This document shows positions 34,562-47,325 of a stretch of 64,000 nucleotides of DNA, piece by piece. Under the pieces are notes generated by a model. That model was not told the DNA's origin and made no database searches. It saw nothing but the letters and a program-made list of their open reading frames with translations. The stretch spans positions 28,946,501-29,010,500 of the forward strand of contig CM076154.1 in the NCBI GenBank assembly GCA_038025085.1. Direction: 5' to 3'. Source of the stretch: Tetragonia tetragonoides. Lineage: Eukaryota > Streptophyta > Magnoliopsida > Caryophyllales > Aizoaceae. Numbering within the stretch: the first letter of the stretch is position 1; every line of letters begins with the position of its first letter. A program made the position numbers and the translations under genes.

Positions 34562-36013
34562 ATGGCAAGTTTTGAAGTTAAGTTTGATAAGTGGTTGCAA
34601 TCTATGACCCCTGAGGAGAGGATGAGACTTGTGCCCTTTCACTTGAATGCTTTCTTCCATCTGAAGCAAGTTCAAGTTGTCTGGAACCTTCTTGAGGCTG
34701 CGGTTGATTTTTGGGATGATAAGCTTCATGTTTTTAGGTTCGGGTATAACGAACTATGCCCTCTTCCTGAAGAATTCGCTGCCATAATTGGTTTCCCTCA
34801 TGATCAAGCTCCTGCAACTCCATGGCTCGGGGCCAACCTTGAAGGTTACTATAAAAGGTATCTTGGTTTATCTGCAACACAAGCCTCTGCTGTGGCTAGA
34901 ACCGGTGAGCTAAACCTTAATGGTGTAATTGATATCTTTTTCCCCAAGGTAAGGGATGATCATAACGAGACCTATTATAGGCGTGCTTTTATCTTATGTC
35001 TCTTACATAGGTACCTCTTTGTTGGTGGAGATAATAACGGTAAAACTTGTATGCTTAGAATTGTTGAACAAATTCAAAATGATTTTACCCCTATGTCTCT
35101 TGTTCTTGGTGAAACCCTAATGTGCTTGGATCACAAGAAGCAAGAACCAACTCATGGTGGATGGACGGGAAACCCTCTTCTCCTTCAAGTGAGTGCTTGA
35201 ATAATTGCTTTGGATATAAAGTTTGAATCTTTAATGGATGTCTAACTTTAATTTTTGTTTTGTTTGTTTGCTTTGCAGATATGGCTTTTGGAGTATATGT
35301 GCTTCATTGAGAGACCAGCTAATGCACTCAAGTACTAACCAAAGCAGTTTCCCGCTCGCCGAAGGCTTTATTATGAATCCACCATTGATGAATGGCGTGG
35401 ATACCTTAAAGCTTGCCCTTTGCTAAGATGGACTGTCAAGTGGTGGGGCTTAAAATCCGCAATCGGATGTAGCAAGGAGACGGGATATTATCAAGTCCTT
35501 GGTCTTCAGAATTTGACTTATATATTTCCTAGCCGTATTATGCGGCAATATGGGAAACGCCAGATCATCCCACAGAAGGATAGTGTTGCTCCCGCAACCC
35601 GGGTTTTGACTATTAGTATGGTAAGATCATGGCAGTGTGCATGGGATCGTCGCCCTAAGTGGATTATTCCTCATATCAAGGCTTCGACGGTGATATCTTC
35701 AGCTTATGAGGCTTGGATGGATTGTAAGACTGTGGAAGGTCGTCGTGCGTGCAGGAAATCCGAACAAGATGACCTTAAGGCCCAGTCAGTCAAGGCCAGC
35801 TTGAGGCTTTCTAACCCTAATGATCCTAAAGGGAAGGGTAAACAAAAGGGAGTCAAGCATGTGAAAAGTGTCCTTAACCCAAAGGCCAAGAAAGCTTTAG
35901 CCAAGATTACTACTAAGCCAGAGGAGAAGCCCCAAATTCGGGCCAATGATCATGAGGCCTCTACAAGTGCTCCTCTAATGGAGGTTGAAAAGGAAGAAGA
36001 GCCTGTGGTTTGA
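34562..36013 (+). pseudogene. Antisense DUF7745-like gene of element D, one intron
   Basis: Exon 1 (34562-35188) begins MASFEVKFDKWL and has LHVFRFGYNELCPLPEEFAAIIGFP, which I recognise as the plant DUF7745 family found with retroelements. The intron 35189-35278 has a GTGAGT donor and TTTGCAG acceptor. Exon 2 (35279-36013) starts IWLLEYMCFIERP and ends in a basic, Lys-rich tail. A TAA at about 35336 is the only stop in exon 2 (Gln is the likely original). The function of the family is unknown to me. The gene runs opposite to pol and ends about 530 bp from the pol stop, tail to tail. Confidence 0.75.
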
Positions 36014-36540
36014 GATAGATGGGCTCCCAAGGAACGCGAAGTGGAAGGCCCAAAGGTTGATGAACCTATGGAAGATGTTGTCCCTACTACCGAAGCTACG
36101 GAGTAGTCTATTAGGAAATATTCTTCTGGAGCATGTCTAGCTTAGGATTCCCTTTTTTTTATTGCTTTAAATTCAATAAGGGTGATGTGTCCCCTTTTAT
36201 TTTTAGTTAATTTATTTTTATTGCTTAGGAATTGCCAAGTCTTGTAATGGACTTTATTATTATTTATTTATAGAGACATGCTCATTTTAATATTGCAACC
36301 TTGTGTTTATTATGTGCACAAAATTTAACAACTTTTGAATGCAAATTTAATGAAGGGGCCGGGCCCAATTGTAATTGGGTTGTCCTACGTATCTTTTTAG
36401 GGGAATCAGGCCACTCGTAGTTCTTATCCGTTTTTTTTAACATCTAATCCTTTTTTTTTTCTTTTTTTTTATTTATTATTATTTACGGTATTAGTTAGCC
36501 TCGTGTGGGCCTCTCAAAAGTGTTACATTGGGTGTCTTGC
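36014..36540. other. Tail-to-tail spacer between DUF7745-like gene and pol in element D
   Basis: AT-rich, with an AATAAG at about 36172 that could end the antisense transcript. Near 36342-36385 the sequence GGGGCCGGGCCCAATTG and CCTACGTATC recur in diverged form on the opposite strand after integrase in element A (about 47098-47142). No gene seen. Confidence 0.5.
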
Positions 36541-39500
36541 CTAAGCATAGAACCTTTTTAATTGATCCATGTTTATCCATTGACTAAATTCAATCCCGTC
36601 TAAATCTGCCAATCTTGCAGCGCCACCTGTTAAGATCTTTGTGATGATAAACGGGCCTGACCAGTTGGGTTGAAATTTGCCTCTTGGGTCAGTGACATTT
36701 GCCCTTACCTCTTTAAGTACTAAGTCTCCAACCTTAAGGTCCCTTATTTTGAGCCTTTGGTTAAAGTGTCTTGTTAGTCTGTTCTAATAGATTCTCACAT
36801 TGTGCAAAGCTTGCAACCTTTTCTCATCCAGCAGGACTAATTGATCGTAGCGGGCTTGGACCCAATCTACTTCTGGGATTTGACTTTCTAACACGATCCT
36901 TAGAGATGGGATCTCCAATTCGATTGGTAATACGACTTTCATTCCATAAACCAAGGAGTACGGTGTTGCTCCCGTTGATGCGCGAACTGCTGTCCTATAA
37001 CCACACAGTGCGAATGGTAGCTTGTCTGGCCAGTCATGATAATTTTTGGACATTCTTTCAATGATTTTCTTGATGTTTTTGTTGGCCGCTTCTACTGCAC
37101 CGTTTGTTTGCGGTCTGTAGGGAGATGACTTTCGATGCTGGATCTAAACTGGGCTAAAAGCTCGATTACTTCTTTCATGAAGTGTGACCCATTATCACTG
37201 ATGATTTCTTGGGGAACTCCGTATCTAGCTATTATGCTATTCTTAATGAACTTTACCACATGCTTTGCTTTGAGCTTTGCGTATGATTGCGCCTCGACCC
37301 ATTTGGTAAAGTAGTCGATTGCGACTAGGATATACTCGTGGCCCCCTTTTCCTGTTGGGGTTATTTTGCCGATGATATCGATCCCCCAAGCTGAGAAAGA
37401 CCAAGGTGAGGTGAAGGTATATAATGGGCTTGGTGGTAGGTGTTGTAGATTTGCATGGGTCTGGCATTGTATGCATCTTTTGACAAATTCACAACAATCT
37501 TTCTCCATCGTTGTCCAATAATACCCGAGCCTTATTATCTTCCTAGATAGCATAATTCCATTCATGTGCGGTCCACACACTCCTGCATGTACTTCCCTTA
37601 AGACTTTATGGGCCGTTTTGGTACCTAGGCAGCGGAGGTTGACTCCGTTTGGGCTTTTCTTGTATATTTCACCCTGTACTTCCAAGAATTGGGCCGCGAG
37701 CCTTCTAAGTCCTTTCTGGGCTCTAGGGCTAGAATCAGGAGGATAGAGCTGGTAGACAAGTAGATTTTTTATATCGGTGTACCACTCATCTTCTTCGTCG
37801 TGGAACACTTCCAAGGCGTCGCAATATGAAGGCTCAGATCTCCTTTGTACGCAGATAGGCATCATCCGAATGGTTTCGGGTATGTTAATCATGCTTGCTA
37901 GCTTAGCCAAGGCGTCTGCGAATTGATTATCTTTTCGTGGAAGGTATGTAAAGTGTATTTGATTGAAATACACTATGATCTTATCTAAGTATTCCTGGTA
38001 GAGTGCTAAGGTTTCACTTTTAACCCTCCATATTTTGGAGATTTGGTTAATTATGAGTGACGAGTCCCCATAGACTCGGAGTGTCTTAATGCCAAGGCTT
38101 ATGGCGGATTGTAGTCCTATTATGCAAGCTTCATATTCGGCGCCATTATTTGTGACCTCGTGGTCCAGCTTGACTGAAATGGGTGTGTGTGCACCTTCGG
38201 GGGATACTATCAGTATTCCTACTCCAAAACCCTTTTGGTTGGATGCTCTGTCGAAGTATAGCTGCCAAGTTTCGGTATCTAAGGTCATAACCCCTTCGTC
38301 TGGGAAGTGGTATTCATCCTTGTGATCTGGTTCGTTTATGGCTTGGTCGGCCAGATATTCTGAAATAGCATGCCCTTTTATGGCTTTTTGATGTTCAAAT
38401 TTGAGGTTGAACTCTGAAAGGAGGACGGTCCTCCTTGCTATTCTACCATTTAGTATGGGCTTTTCGAATATGTACTTCAAAGGATTTTCTCTTGATCTGA
38501 TGTGGATCGTGTGTTGGAGCATGTAGTGCCGTAGCTTTTTGGTAGTTGCTACTAGAGCTAGACACGTCTTTTCCAGGGATGAGTAGCGGGTTTCATATTC
38601 CAGAAACTTCTTGCTTACATAGTATATTGCCTTCTCTTCCTTATCTACTTCTTGGGCTAGCATGACCCCCATTGACGTTTCTGTGACTGTAAGGTAGAGT
38701 ATTAGAGGCATGACTGGGATGGGCGGTACTAGAACGGGTGGTTCGGATAAATAGGCTTTAATTTTGTCAAAGGCCTTTTGGCATTGCTCGTCCCATTCCG
38801 TTTTTACCTCTTTTTTGAGTTTCTTGAATATGGGTTCACATGTAATAGTTAGCTTGGAAATGAACCTGCTAATGTACTGGAATCTTCCTAGGAAGCCTTT
38901 TATTTCATTTTCCGTTTTCGGAGGTGGCATGTCTATTATGGCTTTGATCTTGGATGGATCAATTTCTATCCCTCTGGTGCTTATGACAAATCTTAGAAGT
39001 TTGCCGGATGTAACTCCGAATGCGCACTTCTTGGGATTAAGCCTCATATTGTACTTCCTAAGCCTGTCGAAGAACTTTTGAAGTGAGGGTACGTGCCCTT
39101 CTCTGTCTTTGGACTTTATGATCATATCATCTACATACACTTCAGGTTCTTTATGCATCATGTCATGGAGTAAGATCGTAGCGGTTCTTTGTTATGTGGC
39201 TCCCGCATTCTTAAGTCCGAACGGCATTACCGTATAGCAATAAGTGCCCCACTGTGTGATGAAAGTGGTTTTCTCTTCGTCCTCTTTAGCCATTAGGACT
39301 TGGTTATATCCTGCGTACCCGTCCATGAATGATAGAAGGGCGTGTCCGGCGATGTTGTCTACCAAGACATCTATATGAGGTAAGGGAAAGTCATCTTTTG
39401 GACTTGTTTTGTTCAAGTCCCTAAAATCTACACACATTCGGACCCGTCCGTCCTTTTTTGGGACTGCGACAATATTGGCTACCCAATCGGGGTACTTGGC

Positions 39501-40208
39501 CACTCTTATGAATCCGGCCTCTAGTTGTTTTTGCACTTCCTCCTTGATCTTAAGAGCCCACTCTGGCTTCATTCTTCTTAGCTTTTGTTTGACTGATTTG
39601 CAGTCGGGGTTTAGTGGAATAGTATGCTGAGCAATTTGGCGGTCTATGCCTGGCATGTCCTTATAGGACCAGGCGAAAACATCCGTATAATTCCTTAGGA
39701 GTGTTACGAATTGTTCGCGTTCATTAGATGTTAAAGACAAGCCTATTTGCACGTGGTGAGGCTCATCATTAGTTGCAATGTTTATTGTCTCCGTTTCTTC
39801 AACTATTGAAGTCTTTTGCTCATGTTCGATTAGTGCTTTAATAACTTCTTTCGGCAATTCCGTTATATTTTCTGAATTATTAGCAGTGAGGCAATCCGAG
39901 TAAGCAAAATCGACGTTCATAATATTAATAGAAGCGGACAATACATCAATGAGGTCATCGCTAAGGACCTTAGGAATAGACTGGGATGGACTACCCGACA
40001 CTTCTAAGATAACAGATTCAGAATCAGACTTGGACTCAGAATCGGACTCGGAATCGGAATTGGGCCCTCCTGTAGGACCGTTGTGGATGGTGAACTTGTA
40101 CTTGGCTCCCTTGACTAGAGTCCTATTCGCCTCGTGCTTCCAGGCGGTGCGGTCGGGCCTGATTGGGGCAATCAGCTTGGTTGGGTTGAGTCCTTCATGG
40201 AAAAGCAC
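36541..40208 (-). pseudogene. Pol of element D: RT, RNase H, second RNase H, integrase
   Basis: Read on minus. The RT has VCVDFRDLNKTSPKDDFPLP, FMDGYAGYNQ and the catalytic YVDDMI (about 39135). RNase H follows, then a second RNase H (LYFDRASNQKGFGVGILIV, GAEYEACIIGL, YGDSSLI; about 38270-37880) that marks the Tat lineage. Integrase has HHCC (EVHAGVCGPH..CIQC) and the DDE residues in WGIDIIGK, ISDNGSHF and GAVEAANK, ending with NMDQLKRFYA at 36544. Defects: TAA at about 39190, a frameshift near 37130 and a TAG near 36785. An acidic SDSESDSES run lies before the RT. Confidence 0.85.
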
Positions 40209-40241
40209 AGTAAGGGGAAGTTTGGTAGTGGTCTCATCGTA

Positions 40242-41150
40242 CTAACGACGCTCTTCGCCAAATAAAAGCCCAAAGTCGTTGGGTGCCATGTCATTAGCCC
40301 AATCTTTAGTGGATTGGCCTTCATTGGGAGGTATGGGTGTATCTTCGCTCATGAGGAAGCAGTCTTGAAACGCCTCAAAGCCTGGCATTAGGATCCCGTT
40401 GATCGTGTATGGTTCAGGCAATCCATAGTAGGGGTATGGGTCGCCTTCCTGAAGGAATTGCCCGTTGAGGGTGAGGGGATAAGGATCGATGTTATGTGTA
40501 ATGGGTTTGTTAGCTGCAAGGGCCCTTTTCTTAGCCATCACTTTGGACATGTAGGTCCTAACTTCTTGCCTTGTGGGCATGTAGCCTATCCCAAATAAGT
40601 CATTTTTGATCTTGGTGATCCAAAAGGCTTGAGCTACCTTGGGATGAGGGCCCAAAGTGGTGCCTGGGAAGTGACCTTGCTTTCTGAGTAAAGCATTCAC
40701 ATTGAGTGTGGGCTCTATTGTTTCTATGAAGGCTATCTTCTCAAAACCCCATAGCTCTTCGTCTTGCTCATCGTGTTCTATCTTTAGGACTGGAGCTTTC
40801 TCAATCTGGGCTATCATAGTATCAGTGAAGACCTCCAAGGTGGATCCTGCCAAGGATAGTTTCACCTTTTGATGCAGGGTTGAGGCTACAACATTTAAAC
40901 CGTGTAACCAGGGCCTCCCCAAGAGTAAGTTGAAAGTAGCCGGAATGTCTATCACATGGAATTGGACCATCTTCTCAATGGGCCCGATATTGATATTCAT
41001 GGAGAAGGTACCCAATACATTTCTTTTGGAATTATCATAGGCCCTTAACTCTTGTGCGGAGTGCGCGTGGTTATTGCAGTCTATTTTGAGGTGTTCAGCG
41101 GTCCTCAAGGGGCATACATTTACAGCCGAGCCATTATCGACCAAAGGCAT
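40242..41150 (-). pseudogene. Protease of element D
   Basis: The aspartic protease centre is VDNGSAVNVCPLRTA at the start (about 41135), and the later motif FNLLLGRPWLHGLNVV lies near 40925. The rest is a linker to RT (PYPYYGLPEP, GILMPGFEAFQ). The frame is separated from gag by a one-base shift near 41140 and from RT by a TAG at 40242-40244. The region is very close to that of element A, but A has extra knuckle motifs in place of this linker. Confidence 0.8.
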
Positions 41151-43206
41151 AGGGACTTGCCTCTATGTAGACAGATTACAGTAAGGTAAAGGGCCTTGTT
41201 GTGGTGAATACCTTCGGGTGGAAGGTCTTTATCAGAAAAGGTGATGGGCGTGGATAACTTTCTTTGGATTAGGAGGTTGACTACCTCTTCAGGAGTGGCA
41301 TTTGGTAAAATGGTGGTTGCGTTCAAGGCTTCCAGCACGGCCCTTCTATGAGTAATAAAAGTGGTTAATAGTTGCCATATGGATATGCCGGCTTTTGTTC
41401 TTTGCAGTTGCTTGAGGATATTGGTCCCATCATCTTCTTTCGTCGTTTCCCTTTGGGCTGAATCCCTATTGGGGATGACTACAGGCTCTACGGGTTGGAT
41501 TTGAGATGGATCCATATAGATATTTTCGGGCATGAATTGGCGTCCCGATCTCGTAAGATAATTCAGAGCTTTGTCATCTTCTTCCTTCTCATCATCGGAG
41601 ATATCATACCAGGCTTTGCCATTGGTTATGTCATGGACTTGAGGAGTCAACCCATCTTCTGGATCAGTATATGCCCCATTATCCTCCTCATCACTATCCC
41701 AAAGGCCGCAGACATCGAGCGTGGATCTTGGGCTTGGGTATGGTGGTATAGCCTGTCCAATAGGTGTGATCAAATAGGAGGGATCGAATCCTTCTTCTAT
41801 GTCAATAGCAAAAGAGTTCCCAAGGGGGTTGTTGTTGTTACTGGGTGGTGGTGCATCTTTAGGCAATGGTATGGTGCCATTGTCAAACATATCTTGGATT
41901 TTATCCTTAAGGGTGTAACACTTTTCAGTATCGTGCCCACGCCCCCTGTGGTATTTGCAGAATGCGTACTCATTCCAATATGGTGACCTTTTCTATACAG
42001 GTGGATCGGGGGTAGGCCCAATCGGGTGTAGATAGTCTCCTTTGATCAACTTATCTAGAGCCTTGGCATAGGTCATCCCAAAGGGAGTATACCTTCCTGG
42101 ACGCCTATCAGCTATGGCGTTCACTTCATTTCCTCTACTAGTGGAGGTATGATTGGTGCTGGTGTATTTCTTGTCTCTATATCCACTTGTGTTGTTGTTG
42201 TAAGTGACATTGTTCTTCCCCCTTTGGAGTTGGTTATCTTCAATGGCCATGCCCACTTCAGTTAATTGGGCATAGGTGGTTATGGGTTGAAATTTCATGT
42301 GTTCACGGTATTCAGATGCCAAGTTTTGGACTAGCATGCGGATTTGATCCCTTTCAGATGGGCGATCAATCATCTCAGCGACCTTAGTCCTCCATCTTCT
42401 CACGAAGCTAGTGAATCCTTCTTTGTCTCCTTGCTTGATAATGTCCAGTTCTCTTAATGTCATGGGCGGCAAGACATTGTCAGCATATCTCTGAAGGAAC
42501 AGTGTGGATAGATCCTCCCATTTTTCCAGCTTTTGGGTGGGCAGCTTGAAGAACCAGGCCCTGACAGCAGGATCCAAGGTTGGGGGAAAGAGGTGAACAT
42601 ACAGCTCTTGTTCAATGCCTCTAAGGCCCAATGCATTAGTAAAAGCTCTAATGTGATCTTGTGGATCATCGGTTCCTTTGAATGTGGGAACTTCAAGCAT
42701 GGAGAACTTGGTGGGCAATTTTCCCTTAATGTGGGGAGCATAGCCCTCAGAATTAATGATCATGTCGTTGAAGGCCCGACTCTTACCTAAGACGGATTCA
42801 AGCCTGCTTACTTGGCTTGAAGCTCTTGCACCTCTTTAGTGGAGGGTTCGACCCTTTCCCCATCGGGCTTGGACTCATCTTCATCTCCATTAGGGGGATC
42901 CAACTTGGCGACACGGGGTTCCATATCAATGAATCTAGCATTCATAGCCACCATTTGGGCTAAAAGGTCATCCATCTTTTGATCGGCGGTTCTCTCGGCG
43001 TCTCCAGACATAACAGACTTAGGTGAACTGGATGGCGAGGTTTGAGGTGACAGTGGTGGTGTGCGAAGGTAATCGAGCCAAACAGGGCCCACGAACTGTG
43101 CTTGTGGTGAAGGTTCGAACGACAATTTGCGGACTAACCTCTTGCTGGACTCGTCTCTCTCCCACTCCCTAGGACCAGGATCTCTACTTCTACCAATTCT
43201 GGACAT
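41120..43206 (-). pseudogene. Gag of element D, with two stops
   Basis: The N-terminus (43206-42808, MSRIGRSRDPGPREW) ends in a stop. The core (42763-41993) has PTFKGTDDPQDHIRAF, VRAWFFKLP and EGFTSFVRRWRTK, typical retrotrans_gag. A TAG at 41993-41995 follows GPTPDPPV. The C-terminal part (to 41120) has the knuckle CKYHRGRGHDTEKC (about 41955). Order and motifs match gag of element A, showing the two families share a recent ancestor although their LTRs and arrays differ. Confidence 0.85.
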
Positions 43207-44198
43207 GAAAAAGTCCGTTTAAGAAAATAGAAAATAAATGGGAATCTCCACATAATAATAAAAGTTTTATTTCAAAACGAATGTGGGAAGAGAATCTAGT
43301 ACTAATCCTCAGCATGGTGATCTTTTGGGTAAGACGCGGTTTTATGTAAATAGCATATTCTAATCAATGATCTTTCGACTCTATTAGAATTATAAATGCT
43401 CTTGACTTGCTTATGGGGATAAAACTCCCTAATTTTAGAAAAAGAGAAATACTGTTGACTTGCATATGGAATTAAATTGGACTCTTTTTTTTTATTTGGT
43501 GAAAGATCATTGACGGGAATACGTTATTTGCATGCAATCTAATCCTGATGGAAAGGAACGTCTTCCTAAAATGGTCACTAGCATCGTCGGAGTCATAAAG
43601 GGATTCTACTTCCTAAAAAGATAAGATCCTAGACTCTATTTGAACAAGTAACAAAAGGGAAACCTTCCCTAACCAGGACTCAAAAAGAAGCAGAATCCTA
43701 AGGGGGGATCTATTCCTAATATCCTATGGAAGTTAATCACATAGCAAAGAAATAATTAATAATATAGAAAATAAAGCAATTAGCACTTTGATATGGACTA
43801 TGAGACATAACGCAGTGGTGTGACACAAACTGTGGTTGGATAAGGTAACCCACAACCGGATGCGTTTTGTCATCTATGGGGTGCATAGTAAGACTAGACG
43901 TACCGTTTTATACATCTCGAATAGAAACATGTAAATGTCATGGGGTGGAACACGACTATGTGCAAAGGTAATTCGGACCGAGTGGGTCACTGGCCTAAGT
44001 CATAGACAATGTTCCAAAAGGTAGATCCTATAATGGTGTGGTGATGTCTTTCAACATCTTGCAAAGATAATGCATGCAATATGAATGATATGGATGCAAA
44101 AAAGGAAAAAGAAAATAAACACGTACGGTAATTGAACCAAATAGCTAAAAATAAATTATTCACATGGATAAGTGTTCGAATTACATCCTCTTATTAAG
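43207..44198 (-). other. Leader of element D
   Basis: No coding frame of note. Position and length resemble the leader of element A (23999-25275), but I see little sequence match. An imperfect repeat around ATCTTTCGACTCTATTAGAA and AAAGATCATTGACGGGAATACG occurs at 43365-43540. Confidence 0.5.
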
Positions 44199-44216
44199 GC
44201 CCCAGTGAAGTCGCCA
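44199..44216 (-). promoter_or_regulatory. Primer-binding site of element D
   Basis: On the minus strand TGGCGACTTCACTGGGGC begins one base after the 5' LTR end. It is almost the same as the site of element A at 23981, and it proves that element D is oriented on the minus strand. Confidence 0.85.
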
Positions 44217-44217
44217 C

Positions 44218-45771
44218 TGTAAGAACCCTCGCCTTTCCGGGCGCTTAATTGAGATATTTAGTTGGAATTAATGGATCTTAAATATATGCATGCGATTCAA
44301 ATCAATTATAAAGAACAATAATTTGCAAATAAGAAGCTGCCACCAATTTTTAAGGAAACAATTGGAAACCATCAAAGGTGCACCCCAATTCCTATTGGGA
44401 ATTGACTCATGCCCATGGGGACTAAGTATTGAGTTCGGGGATATAGGTACGAAATAAACAAAACGAATCTCATCTAAATCGCCCGTGTTAACGGCCTCTA
44501 CTAAGCTTATCCATGTCAAATATTTATTCATGCTAGATGGTTCCATACAAATCCGGTCGTCCAATAGTCCTAAATTAACTAGGCGGGTTAAGAGCAACCA
44601 AATTACCTACATTATCACTTTGCACGATTTAGATCCAATTTATATGCATACTATTAAAAAGCATAACATGATATAAAGCATTAAATTAACGCTCCAACCT
44701 ACCAACTTTGCTAACCGCGCCAAATATTGCATATGCACATCAATAAAACCGTTAGTATCTTCAAAAGAATAATAAATAATTCAAAGGTGCTAACTTTATG
44801 CTAAAATAAACCTAGGAGGCTACTATATGCATGCAAAAACTATAAACAGATGCAAACTTGCATAAACTAATAAAAAGACTCAAACATATATTAACTAAAT
44901 ATGCATAATTATATACAAAATCAAAGACATGCCAATTTATTCAACCATAATCAAAAGCTAAATAAAACATGATTAATGAACGATAAAACAAGAGATTTAA
45001 TAAAGAATTAGGCCCTCAGGATGGTTAACCTGGACATTCTATTCGAACGGGGCTAGTAGAATTGGGATTGCTCTTCGATCTTGGGTGCTAGGCTAGATAT
45101 ATTGCTTGCTTGGATCTTCAGATTTCTGAATTTGGGGAAATATGTGCTCTCAATGCTCTCAAAATTATGTACTGACTGACCTCCCGCAGAGGAGGGTGAA
45201 AGGGAGTATTTATAGAGTTGGGCGACGGATTTGGGGATCTAGGGCCGAAAGCCCGGCGCCAAAACTCGACCCAGTCAAAAATTGGGTTCAGAGGCCACAC
45301 GGAGGGCAGCTGAGGCCCGCGGTGGCCGCTGGGGCTCAGCGGGTGGCTGCTGAAACTCAGCTGCTGGCCGCTGGGGCGAGCGGCTGGCCAGACAGCCCCC
45401 GCTGTCACGCGAAGGCCGCTGAGCAGCCTGCGAAGGCCGCCGAGCCTGACGGCGCGTGCATGACTAGGGTTTTTGACTTTTTTGTGCTCTGTAAATTACG
45501 AAATTTCCCTTGGGCTGACCCAAGGGGCCGGGATTGAGCAGTTTTGACCCAAATCTTCGATACGCGATATCTCTTGATCCGGTAACCTGATTGAGGCAAG
45601 GTCAAAGGCGTTGGAATCCTTATAAGAAGGGCTATCTAAAGACTGAGGTTTCAAGGAACTTGGTCTAGATTTTCGAGCAATGTCCTTTACTACTAACGTC
45701 CATGTTAATCCATTACCATCATCATCGGGTGTTGCGGTTTTAGGGGATGAGAACCGATTCGGGTGTCTACA
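44218..45771 (-). mobile_element. 5' LTR of element D
   Basis: 1554 bp, partner of 28332-29833. On minus it starts TGTAGACACC and ends GGTTCTTACA. TATA box on minus at 45207-45215, with the GC-rich block (45290-45460) upstream; this copy has about 42 bp more GC-rich sequence than the 3' LTR. Target copy CCTTG follows at 45772. Confidence 0.95.
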
Positions 45772-45776
45772 CCTTG

Positions 45777-47018
45777 GTACCAAGACGTCTACAACTACAT
45801 CACCAAAGGAGTATACCTCAAGATGCCCCATTAAGAGCTCAATGGGCCATCCGTCTCTTAGCAGCGCAATACATAGAATACAAGGGGGTTCTGTACAAAA
45901 AATCCCACAACGGGGTAAACCTCAGATGCGTGAACGCCGAAGAAGCTGCAGAGATCATGGACGAAGTACACAATGGGGTGTGTGGGCCACACATGAATGG
46001 TCGAATGCTCTCCAAAAAGGTCCTACGACTGGGATATTACTGGACTACTATGGAAAAGGATTGTTACGACCACGTCAAGAAATGTAAGAAGTGTCAAATA
46101 TATGCCAACCTGCAGCATATGCCACCCTCGATGCTTCACAACTTCACTTCTCCTTGGCCATTTTCTGCATGGGGAACAGACATCATTGGAAAGATCACCC
46201 CAAAGGGCTCGGGAGGACATGAATACATCCTAGTAGCCATAGACTATTTTACTAAGTGGGTTGAAGCCCAGTCCTATGCCATCCTTACCTCCAAACAAGT
46301 GTCCAAATTCATAAGAAACAACATCATTTGTCGATACGGAGTTCCTCATGAAATTATAAGTGACCACGGATCCTATTTCAAAGCTGAAACCGCCACCCTC
46401 CTTAAAAGCTACAAAATTCAGCACCACAAATCATCCCCTTACCGTCCCCAAACCAATGGTGCAGTAGAAGCCGCCAACAAAAACCTTAAAACTATCATTG
46501 AAAAGATGATAGAAAACTACAAGGATTGGCCCATCAAACTCCCATTTGCCCTCTGGGGGTATAGGACATCCATAAGATCCTCTACGGGAGCAACACCTTA
46601 CTCCCTAGTCTACGGAATGGAAGCAGTTCTGCCCATAGAAGTCCACCTACCATCCATGCGTATAGCCTTAGAAGGAGATATCCCCGAAACCCAATGGTTA
46701 CAGACTCGCTATGAAGAGCTTATGTTCACAGATGAGAGACGGCTACGAGCCCTAGACCATTCCCACATGTATCAACAACGCATGGCGAGAGCTTTCAACA
46801 AAAAAGTTCGACCTCGAAACTTGAAGGAAGGGGACTTGATTTTGAAAGAACTACGAGCCCTAGTAACCGACCCTAGAGGCAAGTTTCGACCAAATTGGTC
46901 CGGACCGTTCATCATCAAAGACATCTTGTCAGGAGGCGCCATCAGATTCATGGATATTGAGGGCATCGAGTTCAGCCAGCTCACCAACATGGATCAATTG
47001 AAGAAGTGTTACGTCTAA
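45777..47018 (+). pseudogene. Integrase of element A
   Basis: It continues the pol linker cut by element D (YQDVYNYITKGVY); a TAA and frame change near 45833 precede the main frame. From RAQWAIRLLAAQYIEYKG the frame is open to 47018. The zinc part is HHCC (EVHNGVCGPH..CKKC). The catalytic DDE is kept in GTDIIGK, SDHGSYF and GAVEAANK, with His where most relatives have Asn after the second Asp. The C-terminal part has RPNWSGPFIIKDIL and ends NMDQLKKCYV. RT and RNase H upstream are missing, so the enzyme is present without its usual partner domains. Confidence 0.85.
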
Positions 47019-47325
47019 AAAAAAAAAACTTAAAAAAAGAAAAAAAGAAAAAGAAAAAGACGAACACTAATTGAACGAACTACGCTGGCCTGATTCCACA
47101 CGGGATACGTAGGTAACCCTTTCAAAGGGGCCCGGCCAAAATCAATCAACAAATTCCATTCAACTCATTCAAAAACTATAATCTTTATTCAAACTGAACG
47201 AATAAGCTTACATTGCAAGAATTAAAACTTCCTAAGAAAATAATGCAACTATGAGGGTTTAAGCTAAACAAATTCCTATAATTATCTTCTTTTGAAAACT
47301 AGACTTGCTTTCTTAGGAAACTACA
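47019..47325. other. Tail-to-tail spacer between integrase and DUF7745-like gene in element A
   Basis: Starts with an A-rich stretch (47018-47062). A minus-strand AATAAA at 47184-47189 lies about 140 bases beyond the antisense stop and is a good candidate polyadenylation signal for that gene. No coding frame. Confidence 0.55.

Larger units (their letters stand above)
28332..45771 (-). mobile_element. Tat/Ogre-like gypsy element D, 17.4 kb, complete
   Basis: LTRs lie at both ends, with CCTTG target copies at 28327-28331 and 45772-45776. The primer-binding site and gag-pol read on the minus strand, opposite to the host element A. Order along the minus strand: 5' LTR, primer-binding site, leader, gag, protease, RT, RNase H, second RNase H, integrase, then the antisense DUF7745-like and PMD genes (on +), tandem array, polypurine tract, 3' LTR. 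The two LTRs differ by few substitutions and two short indels, so the insertion is fairly recent. Confidence 0.95.

Noticed and set aside
28332..45771. Element D read as a + strand element because its LTRs begin TGTAAGAACC on +
   Set aside because: The primer-binding site, gag-pol and polypurine tract all read on minus, so the + strand genes are the antisense ones.
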